Of a stretch of 64,000 nt of DNA, positions 54,154 through 63,701 are shown one piece after another. Origin of the DNA: Streptomyces roseicoloratus (lineage in GTDB: Bacteria; Actinomycetota; Actinomycetes; Streptomycetales; Streptomycetaceae); assembly GCF_004117935.1 (NCBI RefSeq), contig NZ_SDOY01000048.1:1-64000 (forward strand), read 5' to 3'. Under the pieces are notes generated by a model. It was not told the DNA's origin, did not search any database, and saw only the letters and a list, made by a program, of their open reading frames with translations. The position numbers and the translations under genes are program-made. The stretch's first letter is position 1. Each line of letters starts with the position of its first letter.

Positions 54154-56017
54154 CCGACCCTTCGCCGGGACCGGCCGCGGACCCGCGGTTCCGGGAGCGC
54201 CCGGATCCGCCGCCGTCCCGGGACGCGCCCCACGGGAGCGACGCCGCGACGACCAGGACGATGACGCCCACCGCCCCGTACACCGCCCAGTCGCCGAACC
54301 GTTCGTACGGCGTACCGCCCCGGGCGAGCGGCAGCTCGTAGACGGCCGCGGTGCTGCCGCCGGTACCGAGCACCGGCCCGATCCGCCGTCCGTCCGGCCC
54401 GTACGCGGCGCTGACTCCGGACAGCGTCGCGTGCACCACCGGCCGGCCCGTCTCCGCCGCCCGCAGCGCGCCGAGCGAGGCGTGCTGCGCGGGCGCCCAG
54501 CTGTCCTGGAAGGTCGACGTCGACGACTGCGCGACGATCACGTCGGCGCCGTCCCGGGCGAGCCTGCGGCCCATGTCGGGGAAGGCGGTCTCGAAGCAGA
54601 TCAGCGGCCCGATCCGCAGCCCCGCCGGCCCGGGGCCGGGAGCGTCGGGCAGCGTCATCACCACCGGGGCCGTGCCGCGCCGCCGGTCCTCGCCCGCCGC
54701 CTTGCCGACCGAGGTCGCCCAGCCGAGCACCGCGCGGGCCGGCACGTACTCGCCGAACGGGACGAGCCGCATCTTGTCGTAGCGCTCCCCGGTCGGCCCG
54801 TCCGGACCCACGAGGATCGCGCTCTTGAAGATTCCCGGACGGTCGGAGCGGCGCGCGTCCACGTTCACCAGGAGCGGCGCGTCCACGGCCCGGGAGAGCG
54901 CCGCCAGCCGGGCGGCGAAGTCCGGCCGGGACACCAGGTCCGCGCCCACGCTGCTCTCGCCCCACACGACCAGGTCGAGCCGCTGCCCGGCGAGCGGCCC
55001 GGTCAGCTCCTCGCCCCGGTCGAAACGCTCGCCCGGCGGGCCGATCACCCCGGGCTGGACGACCGCGATCCGCACCGCGCCCGCCGGGCGCGGAGGCGCC
55101 CCGGCCCACCACGCCAGGCCCGTCACCAGCGCAGAGACGACCAGACCCGCCACCGCGACCGGTCGCAGCCGCGGCACGGCCACGAGCAGTGCGACGGCGG
55201 TGTTCACGGCGACGACCAGCAGGGTCACCAGCCACACGCCTCCGACCGCGGCGAGCCGGAGCCCCGCCGGCACCTGCCACTGGCTCGCCCCGAGCAGGCC
55301 CCAGGGACCGCCGAGGCCCTGCCACGAGCGGACCAGCTCGATCAGGAGCCAGCCGGAGGGGACCACGACCAGGGCGGCCGCCGCCCGGCGCGGCGACGGC
55401 GAGCCCGCCAGCATCGCCCGCACCAGCCGGGCCCACGGCAGCCACAACAGACCGAGCAGCGCGGCGACCACCGGCAGGAAGACGTGCAGGCTGGGCAGCA
55501 GCCAGTGGTGCACGGCCAGCATGAAGCCGAAGCCCCCGCACCACCCGTCGAGCCCGGCCCTGCGCGGGTCGGGGGCGCCGCGGATCAGCAGCAGCCAGGG
55601 CACGAGCGCGAGGAACGCCCACCACCACAGCCCGGGCGCGGGAAAGGCGAGCGCGGGCAGCGCGCCGAGCAGCACGGCACCGACGGACCGCCCGACCGCC
55701 CGGCCCCGCCGCCGACCGCGCGGACCCGGCGCCCGGCCTCCGGCCGAGCGTGGAGGCGGGCCCCCGCTCGTAGCCGGAACTCCGTCCGGGCCTGCGGGTG
55801 GGCGCTCGCCCGTATCCCCGGCCCGGTCAGGAGGCGCGGGTGGGCGCTCGCCCGGGCCGCGGCCCTCGACCGGAGTGCGGCTCGGGGCCTCGTCCGTGTC
55901 CCCGCCTTCCCCTCCGTCCCGTGCGGCGGGTTCGCCGCCGGTGCGGCCGCCGGGGCCGGTGGCGGGTGCCCTCGTCGTCCCGGCCGCGGCCGGTCGGTGG
56001 GCGAACGGGATCCGCAT
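54134..56017 (-). CDS. lnt: Apolipoprotein N-acyltransferase
   Basis: A 627-residue enzyme that adds the third acyl chain to lipoproteins in the membrane. About 105 Pro/Gly/Arg-rich residues precede roughly seven membrane segments, then a nitrilase-like domain with the catalytic Glu in WGESSV, Lys in YDKMRLVPFGEYVP and Cys in LICFETAFPD, and a last membrane segment. The N-terminal extension is not the Ppm1 glycosyltransferase fused to Lnt in some mycobacteria. Two lipoproteins in this window could be substrates. Confidence 0.9.
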   Translation of the reverse strand: MRIPFAHRPAAAGTTRAPATGPGGRTGGEPAARDGGEGGDTDEAPSRTPVEGRGPGERPPAPPDRAGDTGERPPAGPDGVPATSGGPPPRSAGGRAPGPRGRRRGRAVGRSVGAVLLGALPALAFPAPGLWWWAFLALVPWLLLIRGAPDPRRAGLDGWCGGFGFMLAVHHWLLPSLHVFLPVVAALLGLLWLPWARLVRAMLAGSPSPRRAAAALVVVPSGWLLIELVRSWQGLGGPWGLLGASQWQVPAGLRLAAVGGVWLVTLLVVAVNTAVALLVAVPRLRPVAVAGLVVSALVTGLAWWAGAPPRPAGAVRIAVVQPGVIGPPGERFDRGEELTGPLAGQRLDLVVWGESSVGADLVSRPDFAARLAALSRAVDAPLLVNVDARRSDRPGIFKSAILVGPDGPTGERYDKMRLVPFGEYVPARAVLGWATSVGKAAGEDRRRGTAPVVMTLPDAPGPGPAGLRIGPLICFETAFPDMGRRLARDGADVIVAQSSTSTFQDSWAPAQHASLGALRAAETGRPVVHATLSGVSAAYGPDGRRIGPVLGTGGSTAAVYELPLARGGTPYERFGDWAVYGAVGVIVLVVAASLPWGASRDGGGSGRSRNRGSAAGPGEGSVTPPGR

Positions 56018-56080
56018 GCCCTGCCTCCAGGTGTCGCCTCCAGTGTGCGCGCGACGGGGCCCGCCCGCGGGCCGACGCCC

Positions 56081-56518
56081 TCACATGCGGCGCCATTTCT
56101 CCTCGACGACCACCGAACGGAGCCTCCAGTCACGGTCCACACGGCGCACGGCGAAGCGGTACCTGCCGCCGCACACGAAGTCCTCACCGGACTCGAACCG
56201 CATCGGGTTCACGTAGTCGGCGCGTACGGTCGCGGTGTCTCCCGGAGCGCCGTCGACGTCCTCGATGCGGATCCTGCGGTTGACGATGAGGTGCTGGCGT
56301 ACGGGAAAGAGCCGCATCGTCCCGGCGAGCCACTCGGCCACCTCGGCGGCGGGGCCCTCGATGCCGCCCGAGCCGCGGTAGTCGGCGCGTCCGTCCGGGG
56401 CGAACAGCGCCCGGTACGCGGTCCAGTCGGCGTCGTCCACGGCCACGGCGTAGCCGGTGACCAGGTCGTCGATGGCGAGCCGGTCCATCACTGTCGCGAG
56501 ATCCACGCGCTGCGTCAT
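56081..56518 (-). CDS. SnoaL/NTF2-like protein
   Basis: A 145-residue cone-shaped NTF2-like fold. It has an IDDLVTGYAVAVDDADWTAY helix, YRALFAPDGRADYRG, and the terminal RDWRLRSVVVEEKW strand. The group includes ring-hydroxylating dioxygenase small-subunit-like and ketosteroid-isomerase-like proteins; the ligand is unknown. It lies 63 bases upstream of lnt on the same strand, but no functional link is obvious. Confidence 0.8.
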   Translation of the reverse strand: MTQRVDLATVMDRLAIDDLVTGYAVAVDDADWTAYRALFAPDGRADYRGSGGIEGPAAEVAEWLAGTMRLFPVRQHLIVNRRIRIEDVDGAPGDTATVRADYVNPMRFESGEDFVCGGRYRFAVRRVDRDWRLRSVVVEEKWRRM

Positions 56519-56656
56519 CGGTTCAGTGTCGGGCAGCGGGCGCGTGCCGCCAAGGGTCGTGCGCGCGGGCTCACGGAAACGGACGCGTCGCCCGGGGCAT
56601 CCGCCGGGCCCGCTCGGCCGGAAGCACAGGGGCCGGGGACGGTGCGGAGGACTGCC

Positions 56657-58030
56657 TCAGGCGGTTTCCCGACCGCGCCGGAAGCGCGCCAGCCCTTCGG
56701 AGAGCTCGACCAGCGGGTCCGGGTAGTCGTAGGCGGCCCGCTCGGGGCCGGTGAGGCGCCACGGCTCGTGGACGGCCGGCCCGGAGAGGCCGGCGAGCTC
56801 CGGCACCCAGCGCCGGACGTAGGCGCCGTCGGGGTCGTACCGCCTGCCCTGGAGCACCGGGTTGAGGACGCGGTTGGGCCGGCTGTCCGTCCCCGTGCCG
56901 GCCACCCACTGCCAGTTGAGCTGGTTGTTCGCCACGTCGCCGTCCACCAGCAGGTCGAGGAAGTGCCGGGCGCCCTCCCGCCAGTCGACGTACAGGGTCT
57001 TGGCGAGGAACGAGGCGGTGAGCAGCCGGCCGCGGTTGTGCATCCAGCCCTCGTGGGCGAGCTGCCGCATCGCGGCGTCGACGACGGGATAGCCGGTCCG
57101 CCCCTCCCGCCACGCCGCCAGGTCCGCCTCGGCCTCGGGGCCTCGGCGCCAGCGGTCGTGACGCGGACGGTAGTCCGCCCGCGCGGCCCCGGGCCGGGCG
57201 GCGAGCACCTGGCGGTGGAAGTCGCGCCAGCACAGCTGGCGCACGAAGGCCTCCGCCCCGGCGCCGCCCCGTTTCCTCGCCCGCTGGACGGCCTCCAGGG
57301 CGGAGACGGCCCCGAAGTGGAGGTACGGCGAGAGGCGTGACGTGGCGTCGCCCGCCAGGTCGTCGTGGCGCTGCTCGTACGCGTCACCGTGCGCCGTCAG
57401 CCAGGCGGCGAGCCGCCTGCGCCCCTCGCGTTCCCCTCCCACGGCGAGGCCCGGCGACACGTCCGCGATCCCCGAGCGCCCGGGCAGTCGGTCCGACCGC
57501 ACGTCCGTCGGCACGCGCACCGCCCTGGGGGCCGCCAGCGGGGTGCGCAGGGGCTCGCCCGCCCAGCGCCGGTGGTACGGCGTGAAGACCGCGAAGTGGT
57601 CCGAGCCCTGCGGGGTGACGTCACCGGGCGGCACGACGTCCACCACGCCGTCGTGCACGTGCAGTCGGCAGCCGTCCCCCTCCAGTACCTCGCGCAGGTG
57701 TTCCTCCCTGGCCCGGGCGAAGGCCGTCACACCGCCGGCCAGATGGACCTCCCCGGCCCCGGTCCGCCGCACCACCGCCCTGACCTCGGCCGTCGTGTCG
57801 CCGTTCCGTACCACCAGCCGGCCGCCCCGTTCCTTCAGCGCCCGGTCGAGGTCCGCCAGGCAGTCGGCGAGGAAGGCCAGCCGGTTGGGCGCCGCGAAGC
57901 CGGCCCGGTCCACGGCCGGGTCGCGCACGAACAGCGGCACCACCTCCTGCGCCCCGTCGAGCGCGGCCCTCAGCGGCGGGTGGTCGTGCACCCGGAGGTC
58001 GGAGGTGTACAGAACGACGGCGACGGTCAT
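56657..58030 (-). CDS. phr: Deoxyribodipyrimidine photolyase
   Basis: A 457-residue cryptochrome/photolyase. The N-terminal antenna-binding Rossmann fold starts VAVVLYTSDLRVHDHPPL. The C-terminal FAD domain has LSPYLHFGAVSALEAV, WMHNRGRLLTASFLAKTLYV and a DVANNQLNWQWVAGTG loop with conserved Trp residues for electron transfer. It reverses UV dimers in light. ATG 58030 is preceded by GGGAGG. The neighbouring SDR-DUF2867, MarR, MMPL and oxygenase genes resemble light- or stress-associated clusters; that link is inference. Confidence 0.92.
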   Translation of the reverse strand: MTVAVVLYTSDLRVHDHPPLRAALDGAQEVVPLFVRDPAVDRAGFAAPNRLAFLADCLADLDRALKERGGRLVVRNGDTTAEVRAVVRRTGAGEVHLAGGVTAFARAREEHLREVLEGDGCRLHVHDGVVDVVPPGDVTPQGSDHFAVFTPYHRRWAGEPLRTPLAAPRAVRVPTDVRSDRLPGRSGIADVSPGLAVGGEREGRRRLAAWLTAHGDAYEQRHDDLAGDATSRLSPYLHFGAVSALEAVQRARKRGGAGAEAFVRQLCWRDFHRQVLAARPGAARADYRPRHDRWRRGPEAEADLAAWREGRTGYPVVDAAMRQLAHEGWMHNRGRLLTASFLAKTLYVDWREGARHFLDLLVDGDVANNQLNWQWVAGTGTDSRPNRVLNPVLQGRRYDPDGAYVRRWVPELAGLSGPAVHEPWRLTGPERAAYDYPDPLVELSEGLARFRRGRETA

Positions 58031-58223
58031 CGCGTCCTCCCTGCTCGGCCGCCGGTCGCGAACGCCCCGCCGGCGTACTGGTCCCCCATTCCTACCTCCG
58101 CGGTTCCCCGCCGCCGCGCATGCCGGATGCGCGTGGCGGCCGCCTTCGCCGGCGCCGGCCACGGGGCCCGGGCCGGCATGGGCGTGGGGCGCGAGGGGTA
58201 GGTGAGGCGAGGAGGCGGTTCCC

Positions 58224-59117
58224 GTGTCACTGGTGCTGATCGACAGGCTGCGGGGAAAGGCCGGGGAAGCGCTGCTGCTGCGGGTGGCCGGACCCACGGC
58301 CCACCGCAAGCGCGCCCGGATCCATGGCGCCCCCGGTCCCCGCTGGTTCGCTCCGGACCGGCCGGTACGGCTCGTGCACGCGGACGCCTCGATGTACGTG
58401 GGCGGGCTCGCGGCGCTCCTCCTGCAGTCGCTCCACCCGCTCGCCATGGCCGCCGTCTGGGCCCACTCGGGATTCCGCGGCGACCCGTGGGGGCGCCTCC
58501 AGCGCACCAGCACCTTCCTCGCGGAGACGACGTTCGGGCCGGCGGAGGACGCCGAGCGTGCGGTCCGGCGGGTGCGCGAGGTGCACGCGCGGGTCACCGG
58601 GACGACGTCCGGCGGCGTGCCGTACCGGGCCTCCGATCCGGCCCTGCTCGCCTGGGTCCACATCGCCGAGACCCACTGCTTCCTGAGGGCGTACCAGGAG
58701 TACGGCCGGGCCCCGCTCACCGCCGCCCGCCGGGACGGCTACGTCGAGGACATGGCGTCGGTCGCCCGGCGCCTCGGCGTGCCCCGGCCGCCCGTGACCG
58801 AGGCCGCGCTCGTCGAGGCGCTGGAGCGCCGCCGACCCGAGCTGGCCGCCACGGACGAGTCGGCGGCCACCGCCCGCTATCTGCTGGCGGCGCCGCCGCT
58901 GCCGTGGCCGGTCCGCGTCCCCTACGCCTTGCTGGCCGCCGCGGCCGTGGACCTCCTGCCGCCCTGGGCCGGGGAGTTCCTCACCCTTCCGCGGAGCGTC
59001 CGGCTGCTCCTGCCCTTCGCGCGGCGCGGCGGCCTCGCCGTCACCGCGCTCATCCGCTGGATCATGCCCTCGGCGCCCGCCCGGGCGGGCGCCGACGCCT
59101 CCGGTCAGGGCCGGTGA
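58224..59117 (+). CDS. Oxygenase MpaB family (DUF2236) protein
   Basis: A 297-residue helical, haem-binding-type protein of the MpaB/latex-clearing-like family. Conserved residues lie in LHPLAMAAVWAHSGFRGDPW, TFLAETTFG and WVHIAETHCFLRAYQEYG (histidines and arginine of the putative haem pocket). The reaction is unknown. GAGGAGG lies 7 bases before the GTG at 58224. It is divergent from the photolyase and its end overlaps the convergent MMPL gene by 13 bases. Confidence 0.85.
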   Translation: MSLVLIDRLRGKAGEALLLRVAGPTAHRKRARIHGAPGPRWFAPDRPVRLVHADASMYVGGLAALLLQSLHPLAMAAVWAHSGFRGDPWGRLQRTSTFLAETTFGPAEDAERAVRRVREVHARVTGTTSGGVPYRASDPALLAWVHIAETHCFLRAYQEYGRAPLTAARRDGYVEDMASVARRLGVPRPPVTEAALVEALERRRPELAATDESAATARYLLAAPPLPWPVRVPYALLAAAAVDLLPPWAGEFLTLPRSVRLLLPFARRGGLAVTALIRWIMPSAPARAGADASGQGR

Positions 59118-61177
59118 CGGAGCGCGCCCGGCCACCACACGGCGGCGCCGATGTCCCGGACGAGGGCCGGCACCAGGAGCGAGCGGACCACCAGCGTGTC
59201 GAGCAGGACGCCGAAGGACACGATGAAGGCGATCTGGACCAGGAACGCCAGCGGGATGACGCCCAGCGCCGCGAACGTGGCGGCGAGCACCACACCCGCC
59301 GAGGTGATGACCCCTCCCGTGGCGACCAGTCCCCGGCGCACGCCCTCGCGGGTCCCGTGCAGCGCCGTCTCCTCGCGCACCCGTGACATGAGGAAGATGT
59401 TGTAGTCGACGCCGAGGGCGACCAGGAACACGAAGCCGTACAGCGGGACGGCGGCGTCGGTTCCGGTGAACCCGAAGACGTGCTCGAAGACGAGGGCGGA
59501 GACGCCCAGCGTGGCCAGGAAGTTGAGACCGACCGTCGCCACCAGGAGCACGGGCAGCAGCAGGGAGCGCAGCAGGCCGACCAGGATCACCAGGATGATC
59601 GCGAGGACGACGGGGACGATGACCTTCCGGTCGTGTTCGGCGGTGACCTGGGTGTCGTACCGCTGGGCGGTGAAGCCGCCGACGAGGGCGTCGGCACCCG
59701 GCACGGCGTGCAGGGCCCCGCGCAGGTCGGCGACGGTGCGCTTGGCCGCGTCGGAGTCGGCGGCGTCCTGGAGGGTGACGTCGATCCGTACGCGCCCGTC
59801 GGCGACGAGCGGCTGCCGGGTGCCGGGAGCGGCGAAGACGGTCGCGGAGTCGACCCCGTCGACGGCCTCCGCGGCGGCCCTGACCGTCTCCGCCGTCTCG
59901 GCACCGGCGATGACGACGGCGGGATTCCCGGCCCCGCCGGGGAAGTGCTCGCCGAGGCGCGCCTGGGCGGCGACGGAAGGGGCGTCCTTGACGAAGATCT
60001 CGTCGAGCGGGACGCCCCGGGAGTCGAGCGTGAAGGAGAAGGCGGCGCAGGCGAGCAGGGCCGCGAGGGAACCGGCCCAGACCTTGCGCGGCGTGCGGTC
60101 GACCAGCGCCGCGACCTTGCGCCAGACGGGGTGCGCCTCGTCCCCGGCGGCGGCCTTGGGACGGGCGGGCCAGTAGGCGGCGCGGCCGAGGAGGACCAGG
60201 ACGGCGGGCAGGAACGTCAGCGCGCTGAGCACGGCGCAGGCGATGCCGATGGCGCCGACCGGACCGAGCGCCCGGTTGTTGGTGAGGTCGCTGAGCAGCA
60301 GGGCCAGCAGGCCGAGCGCGACCGTGGCGGCGCTGGCCAGGACGGGGCCGAACGACTGCCGCAGCGCGGCCCGCATCGCCGGCACCCGGTCGCCGTCCCG
60401 CGCGCCGAGTTCCTCCCGGTAGCGGGCGGCGAGCAGCAGGGCGTAGTCGGTCGCCGCGCCGATGACCAGGATGGACAGGATGCCCTGCACCTGACCGTCG
60501 ACGCGTACGACGTCGTGGTCCGCCAGGACGTACACGAGGGCGCAGGCCAGGGCGAGGGCGAAGACGGCACCGACGATGATCACCAGCGGGAGCAGGACGC
60601 TCCGGTAGACCAGGAGCAGGATCACCAGGACGGTCACCAGGGCGACGGCGAGCAGGATGCCGTCGATGCCCGCGAACGCGTCGCGGAGGTCGGCCTGGGA
60701 GGCGGCCGGGCCGCCCAGCCACACCTCGGTCCCCGGTACGCCGGACAGCGCCGTCTCGACCCGGTCCAGCGCGGCCGGCAGCTCGTCACCGAGGTCGGGG
60801 CGGAGCTGGACGACGCCCTGCAGGGCCTCTCCGTCCTCGGAGGGGAAGGCGGGGGAGGGGGTGCCGGCCACGCCGTCGGCACCCTTCAGGGAGGCCAGCG
60901 CCCGGGTGGCGTCCGTCCGCGCGGACGGACCGAGGGCGCCGCCGCTGCCGGCGGTCCAGACGACCACCACCGGCAGGGACTCCTCCTGGCGGAACGCCTC
61001 CTGGGCCTGGAGGACCCGGGTCGACTCCGCGCTGCGGGGCAGGAAGGCGGCCTGGTCGTTGGTCGCCACCTCGCCGAGCCTGCCCGCGTAGGGGCCGAAC
61101 GCTCCTCCGACGGCGAGCCAGACGACGAGCACCAGCAGCGGCAGCAGTCTGCTCGCCCACCGGAGGGGTGTGGACAC
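59105..61177 (-). CDS. MMPL family (RND-type) transporter
   Basis: A 690-residue exporter with about twelve membrane segments in two RND repeats, each with a large extracytoplasmic loop. The proton-relay region includes GAATDYALLLAARYREELG, with its counterpart GVDYNIFLMSRVREE in the second half. It probably exports lipids, siderophores or drugs. The gene for its likely MarR regulator lies directly upstream on the same strand, and a dyad operator sits at 61204-61223 over its -10. Confidence 0.9.
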   Translation of the reverse strand: MSTPLRWASRLLPLLVLVVWLAVGGAFGPYAGRLGEVATNDQAAFLPRSAESTRVLQAQEAFRQEESLPVVVVWTAGSGGALGPSARTDATRALASLKGADGVAGTPSPAFPSEDGEALQGVVQLRPDLGDELPAALDRVETALSGVPGTEVWLGGPAASQADLRDAFAGIDGILLAVALVTVLVILLLVYRSVLLPLVIIVGAVFALALACALVYVLADHDVVRVDGQVQGILSILVIGAATDYALLLAARYREELGARDGDRVPAMRAALRQSFGPVLASAATVALGLLALLLSDLTNNRALGPVGAIGIACAVLSALTFLPAVLVLLGRAAYWPARPKAAAGDEAHPVWRKVAALVDRTPRKVWAGSLAALLACAAFSFTLDSRGVPLDEIFVKDAPSVAAQARLGEHFPGGAGNPAVVIAGAETAETVRAAAEAVDGVDSATVFAAPGTRQPLVADGRVRIDVTLQDAADSDAAKRTVADLRGALHAVPGADALVGGFTAQRYDTQVTAEHDRKVIVPVVLAIILVILVGLLRSLLLPVLLVATVGLNFLATLGVSALVFEHVFGFTGTDAAVPLYGFVFLVALGVDYNIFLMSRVREETALHGTREGVRRGLVATGGVITSAGVVLAATFAALGVIPLAFLVQIAFIVSFGVLLDTLVVRSLLVPALVRDIGAAVWWPGALRHRP

Positions 61178-61203
61178 GGCAGGACCCCCAGGTCTCTCGA
61201 TGA

Positions 61204-61223
61204 TCGATTATCTCGATAATTGA
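61204..61223 (-). promoter_or_regulatory. MarR-type operator over the MMPL promoter
   Basis: TCGATTATC-TC-GATAATTGA is a 9-2-9 dyad with one mismatch, strikingly A/T-rich for this DNA. On the minus strand it contains GATAAT (61220-61215), a near-consensus -10, with TTCAGT about 16 bases upstream. It lies 27 bases before the MMPL start. Confidence 0.7.
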
Positions 61224-61298
61224 AGCAAACTGAATCACGGGGCGCCGCGAGCGCCGCGACCGGGTCCCCGGCGGCGGGGGAGTGCTTCGGGGGTGACG

Positions 61299-61760
61299 TC
61301 AGCGGAGGGGCGCGCGCTGCTCGCCGAGCTCGTCGTTCAGCGCGTCCAGGTACCGCAGCACCAGGCTCAGCTCGTCCTCGGTGAACCGGTCGTTGGCACG
61401 GCCGGCGGCCACCGCCAGCGGCATGAAGTGGGCGCGTGCCGCGGTCCGGGCCCCCGGCACGTAGTGGATGCGGACCACCCGCCGGTCGTCGTCGGCCCTG
61501 CTGCGCCGGATGTGACCGGCCTTCTCCAGCCGGTCGAGGCAGGCGGTCACCGCGCCCGAGGAGAGGCCGAGATGCTCCCGCAGCAGTCCGGGCGTGGCGG
61601 TGTCGGGATGGTCGAGTACGAAGGAGAGCGCGTGGACGTCGGTGGAGTGCAGTCCCTCCGCGGCGGCGAAGCCGTGGACGAGGCGGTTCACCTCGCCGAT
61701 CGTCCGGCGCAGGGCGACCGCGAAGACCTGCAGATCGGTCCTGGTCCCGTTCTCCGTCAC
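61299..61760 (-). CDS. MarR family transcriptional regulator
   Basis: A 153-residue MarR protein. STDVHALSFVLDHPDTATPG, LREHLGLSSGAVTACLDRLE and the wing RSRADDDRRVVRIHYV form the winged helix (about 38-105). It precedes the MMPL exporter gene by 121 bases on the same strand and probably represses it through the 61204-61223 dyad. GTG 61760 is chosen (GGAAAG upstream); GTG 61787 would add nine residues. Confidence 0.85.
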   Translation of the reverse strand: MTENGTRTDLQVFAVALRRTIGEVNRLVHGFAAAEGLHSTDVHALSFVLDHPDTATPGLLREHLGLSSGAVTACLDRLEKAGHIRRSRADDDRRVVRIHYVPGARTAARAHFMPLAVAAGRANDRFTEDELSLVLRYLDALNDELGEQRAPLR

Positions 61761-61874
61761 GCTCTTTCCCGCCTGCCCGTCGACCACTCGGCCAGCTTAT
61801 GCCGCGGCGCCCGCGCGGCCGCGCGGGGCCGCCGCCCGGGCCCGCCGTCATCGGTCCGGCCGATCCGGCCCGGG

Positions 61875-63482
61875 TCACGGCGGGCCCCGGCGCCCGCTCT
61901 CCGTCTCGGCGGTCCGGGCGATGTTCCGCGCCATGCCGCCGAAGACCACGGCGTGGAACGGGGAGACGCCCCACCAGTACGCGTGGCCCGCGAGGCCCTT
62001 CGGATGGAAGAGCGCCCGCTGCCGGTAGGTCGTACGGCCCGCGTCGTCCCGTTCGACGGCCATCTCCAGCCACGCGAGGCCGGGCAGGCGCATCTCGGCC
62101 CGGAGCCGGAGCAGTCGTCCCCGGTCGATCTCCTCCACGCGCCAGAAGTCCAGGGCGTCGCCGACCCGCAGACGCGCCGCGTCCCGCCGCCCGCGCCGGA
62201 GCCCCACGCCGCCGACGACCCGGTCGGCCCAGCCGCGGACGGCCCAGGCCAGCGGGAAGGAGTACCAGCCGTTCTCCCCGCCCACGCCCTCGACGACCCG
62301 CCACAGCGCGTCCGGGGCGGCGTCGACGGCGCGTGAGCGTTCGTCCGTGTACAGGCTGCCGCCCGCCCAGTCCGGGTCGGTCGGCAGCGGGTCGCTCGGC
62401 GCACCGGGCGGCGAGGCGGAGGACCAGCGGGTCGTGACCTGCGCGTCGCGCACCCGGCGGAGGGCGAGACGGAGGGATTCGTCGAACGGGATGGGCCGCC
62501 GCCCGGAGCCGGTGGGGCCGACCGGACCGGAGCCGGTGGGGCCGCCGGAGCCGGCCGGGCCGCCGGAGCCGGCGGGGTCGGCGGAGCCGGCGGGGTCGTG
62601 GGGGAGGAGGTACCGCTCGATGTCGTGCTCACCGCACACCACCTCGTGCCGGAGCGACTCGGTGAGGGGCTTGGCCAGGGCGGCCGGCACCGGGGTGACG
62701 AGCCCGATCCACTGGCTTGACAGCCACGGTGTGAGGACGGGGACGGGGACGATGAGGCGCCGGCGCAGGCCGGCGACCTCGGCGTAGCGCTCCATCATCT
62801 CCCGGTAGGTGAGCACGTCCGGTCCGCCGATGTCGAAGGTCCGGTTGACGTCGGCGGGCATGCCGGCGCTCGCCACGAGACAGCTCAGCACGTCGCGCAC
62901 GGCGATGGGCTGGACCCTGCTGCCGACCCAGCTGGGCGTGACCATGACGGGCAGCCGCTCGGTCAGGTACCGCAGCATCTCGAAGGAGGCCGAACCCGAA
63001 CCGATGACGACGGCGGCCCGCAGCACGGTGGTGGGGACGCCCGATTCGAGGAGGATCCGGCCCACCTCGGTGCGGGAGCGCAGGTGCGGAGAGAGCTCGT
63101 CGTCCGGCACCCCGCGCGGGGTGAGCCCGCCCAGGTAGACGAGCCGCCGCACCCCGGCGGCCCGCGCCTCGGCGGCGAAGGTACGGGCGGCCAGGCGGTC
63201 CCTGTCCTCGAAGTCGGCCGTCGAGCTCATGGAGTGGACGAGGTAGTAGGCGACGTCGACGCCGTCGAGCGCCGTGCGCAGGCTCGCGGCGTCGGTGACG
63301 TCGCCGCGCACCGTCTCCACGCGGTCGACCCAGGGGAAGTCCCGGAGCTTGTCCGGATGCCGGGCGAGGCAGCGGACGCGGTACCCGCCGCCGAGGAGCT
63401 CCGGCACCAGGCGGCCGCCGATGTAGCCGCTCGCGCCGGTGACCAGGCAGCGGGCGCCGCCGGCCGGACTGGGAGAGTTCAT
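61875..63482 (-). CDS. SDR/NAD(P)-binding protein with DUF2867 domain
   Basis: A 535-residue two-domain protein. Residues 10-300 are an extended/atypical SDR with LVTGASGYIGGRLVPELL and a YYLVHSM loop. A repetitive Pro/Ala/Gly/Ser linker follows (about 298-330, encoded by 62495-62590). From about 370 on is DUF2867, a START-like domain (WRVVEGVGGENGWYSFPLAW). It may act in lipid or carotenoid-type metabolism near the photolyase, but this is inferred. ATG 63482 is used; 63518 is a possible longer start. Confidence 0.82.
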   Translation of the reverse strand: MNSPSPAGGARCLVTGASGYIGGRLVPELLGGGYRVRCLARHPDKLRDFPWVDRVETVRGDVTDAASLRTALDGVDVAYYLVHSMSSTADFEDRDRLAARTFAAEARAAGVRRLVYLGGLTPRGVPDDELSPHLRSRTEVGRILLESGVPTTVLRAAVVIGSGSASFEMLRYLTERLPVMVTPSWVGSRVQPIAVRDVLSCLVASAGMPADVNRTFDIGGPDVLTYREMMERYAEVAGLRRRLIVPVPVLTPWLSSQWIGLVTPVPAALAKPLTESLRHEVVCGEHDIERYLLPHDPAGSADPAGSGGPAGSGGPTGSGPVGPTGSGRRPIPFDESLRLALRRVRDAQVTTRWSSASPPGAPSDPLPTDPDWAGGSLYTDERSRAVDAAPDALWRVVEGVGGENGWYSFPLAWAVRGWADRVVGGVGLRRGRRDAARLRVGDALDFWRVEEIDRGRLLRLRAEMRLPGLAWLEMAVERDDAGRTTYRQRALFHPKGLAGHAYWWGVSPFHAVVFGGMARNIARTAETESGRRGPP

Positions 63483-63701
63483 GCGCTGATCCGTTTCACC
63501 GATCGCCTCGGCGTACACGCCCGGCGGCCGTTCTTCAGCGGAGCGGGTCCACGCGGATGCGGGGCGACGGGCCCGGCCCGACCGGGGAGGAGGACGCGTC
63601 GTGCGCCCTCGGCCGGGTCCGTACGGGCGCGAGCCTCCGGAGACGGTCGAGGCGCCCGCGTGACGGCGGACGCCTCGGAGCAGCGCGTCTCGCCGGACCG
63701 G

